From positions 1 to 25,987 of the forward strand of contig CAJUKD010000031.1 of the NCBI GenBank assembly GCA_910587235.1: 25,987 nucleotides of DNA, read 5' to 3'. The translations under genes were made by a program, and so were the position numbers. The notes beneath the pieces are model-generated. The model was not told where the DNA came from. It was given only the letters and a program-made list of their open reading frames with translations, and searched no databases. Below, piece by piece: positions 16,901 to 23,763 of the stretch (position 1 is the stretch's first letter; every line of letters begins with the position of its first letter). This stretch comes from an uncultured Muribaculaceae bacterium (GTDB lineage: Bacteria > Bacteroidota > Bacteroidia > Bacteroidales > Muribaculaceae).

Positions 16901-16974
16901 TCGACTCCGTCCGGACGAGAGGCATAGTAGTCGGCTATGCTTGCGAGGAAAGAAACCGGTGTGGTGTTGCTCAT
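13939..16974 (-). CDS. AddB-like PD-(D/E)XK nuclease with Fe-S cluster motif
   Basis: 1011 residues. The N-terminal two thirds resemble the inactive helicase half of AddB-type proteins: FVTPNKRSAMFLKKMI near the start but no Walker A, and NNVIILSMNERVFPRRQ in the AddB-like position. The C-terminal nuclease (about 709-1011) has SASALKTYKKCPLQFY with Cys723, YGSVVH (His755), the catalytic IDFKTGG (Asp884, Lys886) and QVLTY (Gln913, Tyr917). CTFC-x5-C at 994, 997 and 1003, with Cys723, matches the four-cysteine iron-sulphur staple of AddB/Dna2-like nucleases. The likely role is DNA end processing in double-strand break repair, with an AddA/UvrD-like helicase partner not found in this window. Its start overlaps the holB stop (ATGA). 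Confidence 0.88.
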   Translation of the reverse strand: MSNTTPVSFLASIADYYASRPDGVDWSSLTFVTPNKRSAMFLKKMIRERMSGVTFMPGFITMERLVSNFAQLPQAPRKELLFILYTSYRNVMNLRGATDSMRDFDSFIFWGDMILNDFDDIDRSLADASQLFKNLRDIRELQSDFLDDSQKEIVRRLWGDSRLTAAGEDFWLHFHPGIEADGKGDIKSRFIYLWEILGELYSVFHRELTARGIASSGCQHRSAAAILGKIVPDELPDDSKHFAFTGFDKLYPSELLIMNRLRDIGAADFFWDCGAPMLTSATGDNDSRDGNDGNRMLRRLSALTRKLPAPSDYHYPAPDNSSPDIEVKAVPSKIEQAKQLHDILSRWVADGTIDPANPIDTAVVLPDESLLLPVLYSIPEAIKTINITMGLPYARTTFASLFRAVVSMQKRARKIHGIVHFYYEDVDEILSHPHIRLIAPDECEQLKKHIADKHIYNIAADDIKESFPLLAPVFTPVIDSRSADEVGSYMLKLIDWLHDSINAASSDPDRTAQSFEIRMLERFRNEAQSIRTLAMRHEVIMSENTFFVLFERLFSIAQIFVKGKPLQGLQIMGVLETRALDFNNVIILSMNERVFPRRQYSRTMIPNRLRVGYGLPGADIQEGVFAYCFYRLLGRARRVRLMYDSRTTSFGAGEASRYLLQLRYLMPQYRTRFTTGELPAIISDPHEISIGKNAHDVRRRLDRMRPGGNLRLSASALKTYKKCPLQFYLTYVCSMRPDEELPGFVTSADYGSVVHKVIELLYKPYRNCLITGDTIDSWLNDSGGIIGRHVREQMYLKCYPGYIRDGHTHELPTEGKVACDISENMIRTMLACERDAAGRDGFTFIDAEKEVNKVWHIAPGLDVNFKMSVDRVDRLDAATLRFIDFKTGGDEIAVPDITDLFVRGEERYDAIFQVLTYCEAYSAIEDSEVDIVPLIYPLRKLKANGGILPIKAGKEELRSFRSVSPVFLPLLKDMISEIFDPDVPFSQAEKPESCTFCPFISLCGRSAPTAF

Positions 16975-18092
16975 CGGCGCAGGTACATTATGATTTTTAC
17001 GGCCATGTCGAACAGGACTATGCGGGCGTTGGCGTTGCCGGCAATGTCGCGTCGTGAATCGTTGAAGGCTTCGAAGAGGTCAAGCACGTTGCGTTCGTTG
17101 ACGAAAGGAAAGAAACGGGAGCAGAATTTGCGTTCTTCGGGGTCGAGGGTTATAAGTCGTTCGTCGGAGAGGTGCAGGATGAAGTTTTCTCGAAGCATTC
17201 TGGCGGAGTAGTCCAGAAATTGCATTGCGGGTTCGCGCCCGAGTGCTGCGATGTCGATGCTCCACTGTCGCAGTTCGGCTACTTTACGGCTGTAGGCCAG
17301 ACGCATCAGTGAGGCGAAGCGGTCGAGGTTGACAAGGCGGTCGCCGGCGATTCCGGCCAGACGGAGTGCTGTGTTGACATTTCCTTCGGCTATGGTAGCC
17401 AGAGATGCGGCGGATGCCGGTTCTATTCCATGTTCGGACAGGATAGCCGTGATTTCGGTGTCGTCGTAGCGCCGTACCGCTATGCGTTGGGTGCGGGAAT
17501 ATATTGTCGGCAGTATGGCGCGGGAGTTGTTGCTGACCATTATGAATATGGTATCGGCAAAGGGTTCCTCGACGAGCTTGAGCAGTTTGTTGGCGGTTTC
17601 TTCTTTAAGACGTTCCGGAAGCCACAGCAGGATTACTTTGTAAGCTGACCGGCGGGTCATGTAGTTTAACCGGCGTAACAGCTCGTTGCCTTCTTCGACA
17701 TAAATCTGGGGCTGCGCGTTGATGTTGTCGAGAGTTTCGAGCCACAGGTCGAGGTCCATGAATGGATGTTCGCTGATGAATTCGCGGAACGCCGGCAGAT
17801 AGTCGTCGGAGATCGTGGGACGGCTGTTTTTCTTGACAACCGGAAAAGAGAATATTGTGTCGATGTGGTTGAATGTGTCGTGCTGGCGGCATGCGGGACA
17901 ATTTCCGCAGCTGTCGTGGCCGGTGATGCGGTTCTCGCAGTGGATGTAGCGGGCCAATGCGCGAGCGAGGCTGAACTTTGCGGTTCCTGCGGGGCCTTCA
18001 AGAAGCAGGGCGTGGGGCATGTGCCCTTCGTCGACCATAGCGGTCAGACGGCGTTTTATGTCGTCGTGGCCGGGAATATCGGCGAATTTCAT
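16971..18092 (-). CDS. holB: DNA polymerase III delta-prime subunit (clamp loader)
   Basis: 373 residues. Delta-prime is the stator of the clamp loader that opens the sliding clamp onto primed DNA. The AAA+ domain begins IPGHDDIKRRL. It has a P-loop of form GPAGTAKF (33-40), where the usual second-position Gly before Lys is Ala, in line with delta-prime subunits that do not hydrolyse ATP. A four-cysteine zinc module follows (Cys 52, 62, 65, 68: C-x9-C-x2-C-x2-C). The block ETANKLLKLVEEP and the arginine-finger motif YSRTQRI (SRT instead of the common SRC) are present. A helical C-terminal domain ends the chain. It overlaps mlaF upstream and the nuclease downstream by the ATGA pattern. Confidence 0.92.
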   Translation of the reverse strand: MKFADIPGHDDIKRRLTAMVDEGHMPHALLLEGPAGTAKFSLARALARYIHCENRITGHDSCGNCPACRQHDTFNHIDTIFSFPVVKKNSRPTISDDYLPAFREFISEHPFMDLDLWLETLDNINAQPQIYVEEGNELLRRLNYMTRRSAYKVILLWLPERLKEETANKLLKLVEEPFADTIFIMVSNNSRAILPTIYSRTQRIAVRRYDDTEITAILSEHGIEPASAASLATIAEGNVNTALRLAGIAGDRLVNLDRFASLMRLAYSRKVAELRQWSIDIAALGREPAMQFLDYSARMLRENFILHLSDERLITLDPEERKFCSRFFPFVNERNVLDLFEAFNDSRRDIAGNANARIVLFDMAVKIIMYLRR

Positions 18093-18889
18093 TTCAGAAT
18101 CCCTCCTTTGCCGCCGTCAAGTGGAACGGCGTTGGCTGCCACATAATCTTTTACCTGTTGGAAAAGACGTGTTGCGAATACGAAATCCGACAGCGCTTCG
18201 TTGGCGGTCGTGTAGATCTGGCTCATGTCGCCGACCCATTCGCGATGCCCTTTGTTGATGAATATTATGTTTTCACCTATTCCGAGTACGGAGTTCATGT
18301 CGTGGGTGTTGATGACAGTCGTTATATTGTACTCGTGGGTTATGTCGCTCAGCAGTTCGTCGATAAGTATCGAAGTCTTCGGGTCGAGTCCGGAGTTCGG
18401 TTCGTCGCAGAACAGGTATTTCGGATTGAGCGCTATGGCGCGGGCTATGGCTACGCGTTTCTGCATGCCTCCGGATATTTCGGCGGGGTATTTGTTCTCG
18501 GCTCCTTTTAGGTTCACACGTTCGAGGCAGAACATGGCGCGGTCGCGCATCTGGCGTCGTGTCATGTCGGTGAACATGGAAAGGGGGAACATGACATTTC
18601 CCAGCACTGTTTCGGAGTCGAACAGGGCAGAACCCTGGAATAGCATTCCTATTTCTTTGCGGAGTTCGTGGATTTCGGCGCGCGACATCGACAGTAGGTT
18701 TCGGCCGTCAAAAAGAATTTCTCCTTTTTCAGGTTGCAGCAGGCCTACGAGCGATTTCATCAGGACTGTTTTTCCCGAACCGCTCTGACCGATTATAAGG
18801 TTTGTCTTTCCGGTTTCGAATGTGGCGCTGACGCCATGGAGGACGGTGCGTCCGTCGAACGATTTGGTGATGTTGCGGACTTCAATCAT
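18089..18889 (-). CDS. mlaF: Lipid-transport ABC ATPase (MlaF/Ttg2A-like)
   Basis: 266 residues. It is the ATP-binding subunit of an MCE/Mla-type phospholipid transporter on the inner face of the cytoplasmic membrane. Motifs: Walker A GQSGSGKT (34-41), Q-loop FQGSALFD (Gln85), signature SGGMQKR (139-145), Walker B YLFCDEP with Glu163, and switch His196 in NTHDMNS. The FQGSALFDSETV sequence and the permease partner separate it from generic importers. It overlaps the permease stop by 4 bases and the holB start by 4 bases, so it is translationally coupled on both sides. In E. coli this pair works with MlaD and MlaB; neither appears in this window. Confidence 0.92.
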   Translation of the reverse strand: MIEVRNITKSFDGRTVLHGVSATFETGKTNLIIGQSGSGKTVLMKSLVGLLQPEKGEILFDGRNLLSMSRAEIHELRKEIGMLFQGSALFDSETVLGNVMFPLSMFTDMTRRQMRDRAMFCLERVNLKGAENKYPAEISGGMQKRVAIARAIALNPKYLFCDEPNSGLDPKTSILIDELLSDITHEYNITTVINTHDMNSVLGIGENIIFINKGHREWVGDMSQIYTTANEALSDFVFATRLFQQVKDYVAANAVPLDGGKGGILK

Positions 18890-19635
18890 TGCAGCAGGAG
18901 TTTTGTCAGGATAACGTCGAACAGGAGTATGAATATGCTGGATGCGACTACGGCGTTTGTGCTCGAGCGGCCGACTTCAAGTGCCCCTCCTTTGACATAA
19001 TAGCCGAAGAAGGAGGCTACAGACGTTATAATGAATGCGAATATCAATGACTTTATAAGTCCGTACCATACGTACCATTCGATGAACATTGCCTGAAGTC
19101 CGTAGACATAGCGCGACACTGGTATAAGGTCGGTGAAGAGTGCTACGAGGTAACCGCCTACGAATGCGGTTCCTATGCACATTATGCTCAGCACCGGCAT
19201 GAAGCATACGAAACCGAGTATCTTTGGCAATACAAGGTGGTTTGCCGAGTTGACACCCATGATTTCGAGAGCGTCGATCTGTTCGGTGACACGCATGGTG
19301 CCTATTTCGGAAGCGATGTTTGAACCGACCTTGCCTGCAAGAATAAGGCAAAGGATAGAGTTGGAGAATTCGAGTAGTACGATGTCGCGGGTAGCCAGCC
19401 CGACAGCATAAGCGGGCATTATGGGCGAGGTGACATTAAGTTGCATCTGTATCGTGCATACTGCGCCGATGAACATGGATATGACTATGACCAGCGGAAT
19501 GGAATCGACTCCGAGTTTTGATATTTCCACCAATGTGCGCCGCAGGAAAATGGACATACGGTCGGGAATGCTGAAGACGCGGCGCATGAACATGCAGAAG
19601 CGCCCGAATGTGGCTATGGAATTGGAGATAATCAT
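18886..19635 (-). CDS. mlaE: MlaE-family ABC permease
   Basis: 249 residues, typical for MlaE. The N-terminal amphipathic part is followed by about five to six membrane segments. Family sequence is clear: PLVIVISMFIGAVCTIQMQ, then TRDIVLLEFSNSILCLILAGKVGSNIASEIGTMRVTEQIDAL, the EIGTMRV-EQIDALE block being the MlaE hallmark, then EIMGVNSANHLVLPKILG. It forms the inner-membrane channel for lipid movement with the ATPase immediately downstream. The start is the ATG at 19635, 18 bases or so after a predicted transcription start. It is the first gene of the five-gene minus-strand run, 123 bases after the ArgC-like stop. Confidence 0.93.
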   Translation of the reverse strand: MIISNSIATFGRFCMFMRRVFSIPDRMSIFLRRTLVEISKLGVDSIPLVIVISMFIGAVCTIQMQLNVTSPIMPAYAVGLATRDIVLLEFSNSILCLILAGKVGSNIASEIGTMRVTEQIDALEIMGVNSANHLVLPKILGFVCFMPVLSIMCIGTAFVGGYLVALFTDLIPVSRYVYGLQAMFIEWYVWYGLIKSLIFAFIITSVASFFGYYVKGGALEVGRSSTNAVVASSIFILLFDVILTKLLLQ

Positions 19636-19659
19636 AAATTCAATGAAAGAATATAGGCG

Positions 19660-19667
19660 TAAAGGTA
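19660..19667 (-). promoter_or_regulatory. Candidate promoter of the mlaE operon
   Basis: Read on the minus strand this is CG-TACCTTTA, one base off TAnnTTTG, and it shares the preceding CG with the tRNA-Gln and gltX -7 boxes. It lies 24 bases before the mlaE start. No good -33 TTTG is present at the right spacing. The GCGT...ACGC inverted pair at 19657-19670 brackets it. Confidence 0.4.
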
Positions 19668-19758
19668 CGCAAAAATCGGCTTATGGCATGGAGTTATGCT
19701 CATTCATTCTCCTAAATTGCCACAATTGGGGTGAAATGGGCTTATGTATCTTGCCCGG

Positions 19759-20640
19759 TCAAAGGTTAAGACCGGTGCGTTCATGCAGGCCGAAAAGAAG
19801 GTTCATACAATGGACGGCATTTCCGGCTGAGCCTTTGAAGCGGGGATCGATGACGGACGTCAATGTGAGTGTGTCGTCGTTTTTCTGAATGTGGATGAAG
19901 CATTTGTTTGTGCCTTTGACATGTGAAGCCTCGGGCATGACGGGTAACAGATATGTGAAGTTATGGTCGGAATATGCTTCCTGATAAATGCGCTCAAGCT
20001 CCGGAAGGCATACCCGGCACTGAAGCCGGGCGGTGACACGGATTCCTGTCGGACATTTGGTGGCATGAACTGTGACCGGGGAACTGAAACTTGTCTGAAC
20101 CGAGGATAGTGCTGCCGAAATCTCGTCGGATACGAGTGAGAGTGGCAGCTCTCCGGCTTCAGTCATTTCGGCTTCTACCGTTATCGGGGAATTGAGCATC
20201 AGATGTTTGGCAAGAGGGAAGAGAGCGAGTTCGGCTGACATGGCTACAGGAGCCGGACAGCATACGGCCCGGGCGCCGCGTACCATTGCCTTACGGTTGA
20301 GTTCGGGAACGCCGTAAACCATGTTGTCGCCGGCGAATCCGCCGAGTACGATAAGACGGAATTCAGGTTTTGAATCAAGAGTCAGAAGTGCTTCGGCAGG
20401 AACATCGGCGGGATTGGTGCAGAAAAGGACATCAAGATCCTGCAGATTGTCGATGCTTCGTCCGACACGCAGGTCGTCGCAGTCGCCGAAGAGGGAGGGG
20501 AAAATTTGGTCGAGGCGTTGCGACCCGAGTATGTTAGGATCGGCTATGGCGGTCAGCTGAACGTCAGGATGAAATATGAGCAGACGCACCAGATCGGATG
20601 TGACAGTGCTTAGAGTTCCGTGGATTCCGGCTTTTATCAT
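19759..20640 (-). CDS. ArgC-family protein lacking the catalytic cysteine
   Basis: 293 residues. The fold family is recognisable as N-acyl-gamma-glutamyl-phosphate reductase (ArgC): DLVRLLIFHPDVQLTAIAD near the start, MVYGVPELNRKA (107-118), and a near-perfect C-terminal block with TNKCFIHI and SVIDPRFKGSAGNAVHCMNL up to FGL. Yet the active-site motif V-x-x-P-G-C aligns without gaps to VCCPAP (126-131), so Cys is Pro131. The HRHxPEI histidine region aligns to LVSDEI, with no His. Two cysteines (127, 128) lie just before the site but are out of register. It is also shorter than most ArgC. It is likely not a working reductase; a binding or moonlighting role is unknown. It is the third gene after gltX-waaA, 25 bases behind waaA. 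Confidence 0.82.
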   Translation of the reverse strand: MIKAGIHGTLSTVTSDLVRLLIFHPDVQLTAIADPNILGSQRLDQIFPSLFGDCDDLRVGRSIDNLQDLDVLFCTNPADVPAEALLTLDSKPEFRLIVLGGFAGDNMVYGVPELNRKAMVRGARAVCCPAPVAMSAELALFPLAKHLMLNSPITVEAEMTEAGELPLSLVSDEISAALSSVQTSFSSPVTVHATKCPTGIRVTARLQCRVCLPELERIYQEAYSDHNFTYLLPVMPEASHVKGTNKCFIHIQKNDDTLTLTSVIDPRFKGSAGNAVHCMNLLFGLHERTGLNL

Positions 20641-20665
20641 TGATAGGGGAGGGAGTTTTGTATTG

Positions 20666-21958
20666 TTATTTCTTTATATCAAAAAGATCGGCAAGGATGC
20701 GTGGTGTGGCTCCGATATTGTCGAGGATGTATTTTTTTGCTGCTTTTCCGGCGGTGAGGCGTGTGTCGGTGTCGCCGAGCATACGGTCTGCGACAGTACG
20801 GAAGGTGACCGCATCTATTGCAAAGCCGCCTCCGCAGGCTTTCAGGTCGAGGGCCTCGTTGAATTTCTGATGTCGCGGGCCGAAGAGGACGGGAATGCCG
20901 TAGACTGCGGCTTCGTTGATGTTGTGTATGCCGGCGCCGAAGCCTCCGCCGACGTATGCCATGTCAGCGAAGCGGTAGAGGGTGCTCAGCAGGCCGAAAC
21001 AGTCGACAATAAGGTGACGTGATTCGCGGGCGAGTTTCAACGCTCCGTCAGGGTCGGTGGCGAACAGACGCCGGAAGTCGGACAGAAGGACGGCTTTGTC
21101 CGATCCGAGGCAACTGCGCAGGTGATAAAGCCTGTCGGCATCGAATTCGTGCGGGGCAATTATGGCGCGGACGTCGCTGTTTGCTTTCAGCCACGGAATG
21201 TATATGTCTTCGTCGCGTTCCCAACTGCTGCCTGCTACGAGCATGAAGGGCTTGGACGATTTTTTGTCGGGATTTGCAAAGAGTTCTATCTCGGGGAGCG
21301 ATATTTCGCGTCGGCAGATTTCGAGTACACGATCGAAACGGGTGTCGCCGACGACGTCGACCGATGTTATGCCTATCGATGCGAGCAGACGGGCTGAGCG
21401 GCTGTCCTGTACGTAGAAATGGTCGAAGTTGCGCAATATGTCGCGGAATATTCCACCCCAAGGTCGGAAAAAGCGTTGTTTTGGCCGGAATATGGTCGAT
21501 ATGATGTAAGTGGGAATTTTTCGTGCATGCAGTTCTGAAAGATAGTTCCCCCAGAATTCATATTTTACGAAAATCGCCATGCGTGGAGCCGCGGCATCAA
21601 TGAATTCCCTGACTTTTCCGGGCAGATCGAATGGCATATAGACTACGGCCACGCGAGGATCGTAGTGGCAGCGTACGTCGTAGCCTGAGGGCGAAAAGAA
21701 ACTTACAAGTATCTTTATACCCGGGCGTTCGGCGAGAAGTCGTTCGATCAAGGGACGAGCCTGCTCGAATTCGCCGAGTGATGCTGCGTGGAACCATACG
21801 TCGAATCCGTCCGGAGCCATGCGCTGACGGAATACACGAAGCCGTGTGATCGTACGGTGCTGGCCGGCGAGCATGCGTTTGACTTTGTCGCTTCGTAGCG
21901 CGACAAGATGGGCGGCGGCACTGTAGAGGCGTATGCCGGCGTTATAGAATGGTGTCAT
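20666..21958 (-). CDS. waaA: Kdo transferase (WaaA/KdtA)
   Basis: 430 residues, the usual size. It is a GT30 enzyme at the inner membrane that adds 3-deoxy-D-manno-octulosonic acid from CMP-Kdo to lipid A precursor, starting the LPS core. The N-terminal hydrophobic stretch is followed by VWFHAASLGEFEQARPLI with the catalytic base Glu63, then the SFFSPSGYDV block, FVKYEFWGNYL, and in the C-terminal half VGDTRFDRV, AGSSWERDEDI and APHEFDADR, and finally YVGGGFGAGIHNINEAAVYGIPVLFGP. The start ATG overlaps the gltX stop (ATGA), so it is coupled to gltX. Confidence 0.95.
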   Translation of the reverse strand: MTPFYNAGIRLYSAAAHLVALRSDKVKRMLAGQHRTITRLRVFRQRMAPDGFDVWFHAASLGEFEQARPLIERLLAERPGIKILVSFFSPSGYDVRCHYDPRVAVVYMPFDLPGKVREFIDAAAPRMAIFVKYEFWGNYLSELHARKIPTYIISTIFRPKQRFFRPWGGIFRDILRNFDHFYVQDSRSARLLASIGITSVDVVGDTRFDRVLEICRREISLPEIELFANPDKKSSKPFMLVAGSSWERDEDIYIPWLKANSDVRAIIAPHEFDADRLYHLRSCLGSDKAVLLSDFRRLFATDPDGALKLARESRHLIVDCFGLLSTLYRFADMAYVGGGFGAGIHNINEAAVYGIPVLFGPRHQKFNEALDLKACGGGFAIDAVTFRTVADRMLGDTDTRLTAGKAAKKYILDNIGATPRILADLFDIKK

Positions 21959-23487
21959 TCAACAGGCCGGATGCGTTCTACACCTGCGCGCAGACGAGCT
22001 ATCGTTTCGTCGCGGCCGATAAGATCGGTAATGTCGAACATATGAGGGCCTTTGCATTCGCCGACAACAGTCAGGCGGAAAGCGTTCATCACGTTGCCGA
22101 GGTGATAGCCGTTCTGTTCGATCCAGGCGAGTACTTTCGGTTCGAGTTCTGTACCGGTGAAGTCGGGTTCGGATGCAAGCATGTCGGCCAAAGCGGTCAT
22201 GATGGACGGCATTTCGGCAGACCAGCGTTTTTTGACAGCTTTAGGTTCGTATTCTGTCGGTGCAGTGAAGAAGAAGCGAGCATTGTCCCAAAGGTCGCTG
22301 ACAAAGTTTATGCGGCCTTTGACCATTCCTACGGCACGGGTTATGTATTGGTCGGAGAAGTCAGCCGGTTCGACGCCGTGGGCAATGAGGACGGTCTTGA
22401 ACATTTCAGCCAAGTCGGCGTCGGGCATAGCCTGAAGATAGGTGTGGTTGAACCATTTGCCTTTTTCAAAAGCGAATTTTGCTCCGGATTTTGAGCAGTG
22501 GTCAAGGGAGAATTTGCGAATAAGTTCGTCCATGCTCATTACTTCGGTGTCGTCGCCGGGATTCCATCCCAGCAGAGCCAGGAAGTTGACAACGGCCTGA
22601 GGCAGGTAGCCGCTTTCGCGGTAGCCTGAGGATATGTCGCCGCTTTTGGGGTCGTGCCATTCCAGAGGAAATACCGGAAATCCAAGGCGGTCGCCGTCGC
22701 GTTTGCTGAGTTTGCCTTTTCCGTCAGGCTTCAGCAACAGAGGCAGGTGGACAAATTCGGGAGCGGTATCCGCCCATCCGAACGCTTCATACAGCAACAC
22801 GTGGAGCGGAGCCGAAGGCAGCCATTCTTCGCCGCGGATGACGTGGGACACGCGCATGAGGTGGTCGTCGACTATGTTGGCCAGATGATATGTGGGCAGG
22901 TCATCGGCGCTTTTATATAGCACTTTGTCGTCGAGGATGTCGCTTTTGATGGTGACAGTGCCGCGGATAAGGTCGTGTACGGCTACGTCGCGTCCGGGTT
23001 CGATGCGGAAACGGACTACGTACTGATTGCCGGCATCGATAAGGCTCTTGACTTCGTCGGCCGGCATTGTCAATGAGTTGCGCATCTGCATACGCGTCGA
23101 GGCATCGTATTGGAAATTGGGTGTTGCGGCACGGCATGCGTCGAGCTCGGCGGGAGTGTCGAAAGCAATATATGCTTTGCCTGCGTCGAGGAGCATCTTC
23201 ACGTGATCGCGGTAGATGTCGCGGCGTTCGCTCTGTTTGTAGGGTCCGTAAGGTCCACCTTCGCGTACGCCTTCGTCGATTTTAATGCCGAGCCATGCGA
23301 GTGACTCATTGATATAATCTTCGGCTCCCGGCACAAAGCGCTGGGAGTCGGTGTCCTCAATGCGTAGAATCATCTTGCCGCCATGCTGGCGTGCGAACAG
23401 ATAATTATATAAAGCGGTGCGTACGCCGCCAATATGAAGAGGTCCCGTGGGCGACGGGGCAAAACGTACTCTTACTTCGCGTTCCAT
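21955..23487 (-). CDS. gltX: Glutamyl-tRNA synthetase
   Basis: 510 residues. It charges tRNA-Glu with glutamate in the cytoplasm. The class I catalytic signatures are present: PSPTGPLHIGG (HIGH motif) at the N-terminus and GKLSKRDGD (KMSKS motif, here KLSKR). Other family blocks are LRIEDTDSQR, the YHLANIVDDHLM stretch, HVIRGEEW and VVNFLALLGWNPG. The C-terminal anticodon-binding domain is helical. The start ATG gives MEREVRVRFAPSPTG, typical for the family. It heads a tightly packed gltX-waaA-argC-like run, behind a tRNA-Gln gene that has its own terminator. Confidence 0.97.
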   Translation of the reverse strand: MEREVRVRFAPSPTGPLHIGGVRTALYNYLFARQHGGKMILRIEDTDSQRFVPGAEDYINESLAWLGIKIDEGVREGGPYGPYKQSERRDIYRDHVKMLLDAGKAYIAFDTPAELDACRAATPNFQYDASTRMQMRNSLTMPADEVKSLIDAGNQYVVRFRIEPGRDVAVHDLIRGTVTIKSDILDDKVLYKSADDLPTYHLANIVDDHLMRVSHVIRGEEWLPSAPLHVLLYEAFGWADTAPEFVHLPLLLKPDGKGKLSKRDGDRLGFPVFPLEWHDPKSGDISSGYRESGYLPQAVVNFLALLGWNPGDDTEVMSMDELIRKFSLDHCSKSGAKFAFEKGKWFNHTYLQAMPDADLAEMFKTVLIAHGVEPADFSDQYITRAVGMVKGRINFVSDLWDNARFFFTAPTEYEPKAVKKRWSAEMPSIMTALADMLASEPDFTGTELEPKVLAWIEQNGYHLGNVMNAFRLTVVGECKGPHMFDITDLIGRDETIARLRAGVERIRPVE

Positions 23488-23516
23488 TGCGTTATTTGTT
23501 TTGTTTTTTCAGCAGG

Positions 23517-23524
23517 CAAAGATA
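23517..23524 (-). promoter_or_regulatory. gltX promoter -7 box
   Basis: On the minus strand the sequence is CG-TATCTTTG, a perfect TAnnTTTG, 30 bases before the gltX ATG. No TTTG is seen at 19-21 bases upstream, so the -33 element is weak or absent. Confidence 0.55.
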
Positions 23525-23564
23525 CGGATAATTTTTGAGTTAAAGGTTAATAGTTTAAAGTTTG

Positions 23565-23601
23565 GTGAAAAAGAAAGCCGCAATCGGCTGATTGCGGCTT
23601 T
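23565..23601 (-). terminator. Terminator after tRNA-Gln
   Basis: A perfect 12-bp stem (AAAGCCGCAATC 23574-23585 with 23590-23601) and a 4-base loop. On the minus strand it runs into TTTCTTTTTC. It closes the tRNA-Gln transcript before the gltX promoter. Confidence 0.92.
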
Positions 23602-23611
23602 GTCGGTAGTG

Positions 23612-23682
23612 TAGTCTTACCAGGATTCGAACCTAGACAGACAGAACCAAAAACTGTAGTGCTACCATTACACCATAAGACT
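23612..23682 (-). tRNA. tRNA-Gln (anticodon UUG)
   Basis: 71 bases on the minus strand. The acceptor stem AGTCTTA pairs with TAAGACT, and the discriminator is A73. The D-arm GTGT/GCAC has loop AATGGTA. The anticodon loop is TTTTGGT, giving anticodon TTG. The T-arm has the standard loop TTCGAAT with stem CTAGG/CCTGG (one T-G wobble). CCA is not encoded. The anticodon stem is ACAGT with TCTGT, which leaves a U31-U39 mismatch next to the loop. It has its own promoter and terminator. Confidence 0.95.
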
Positions 23683-23725
23683 ATCCTTTTGCCCAGACTT
23701 GACTGTCGTGAAGCCTAAAGCGCTG

Positions 23726-23756
23726 CAAAGGTACGGAAAAGATTTTATATACCAAA
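23726..23756 (-). promoter_or_regulatory. tRNA-Gln promoter
   Basis: On the minus strand: TTTG (23753-23756), a 19-base spacer, then TACCTTTG (23726-23733), a full Bacteroidetes promoter match. The predicted start is about 35-40 bases before the mature tRNA 5' end. Confidence 0.8.
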
Positions 23757-23763
23757 AAAAATG

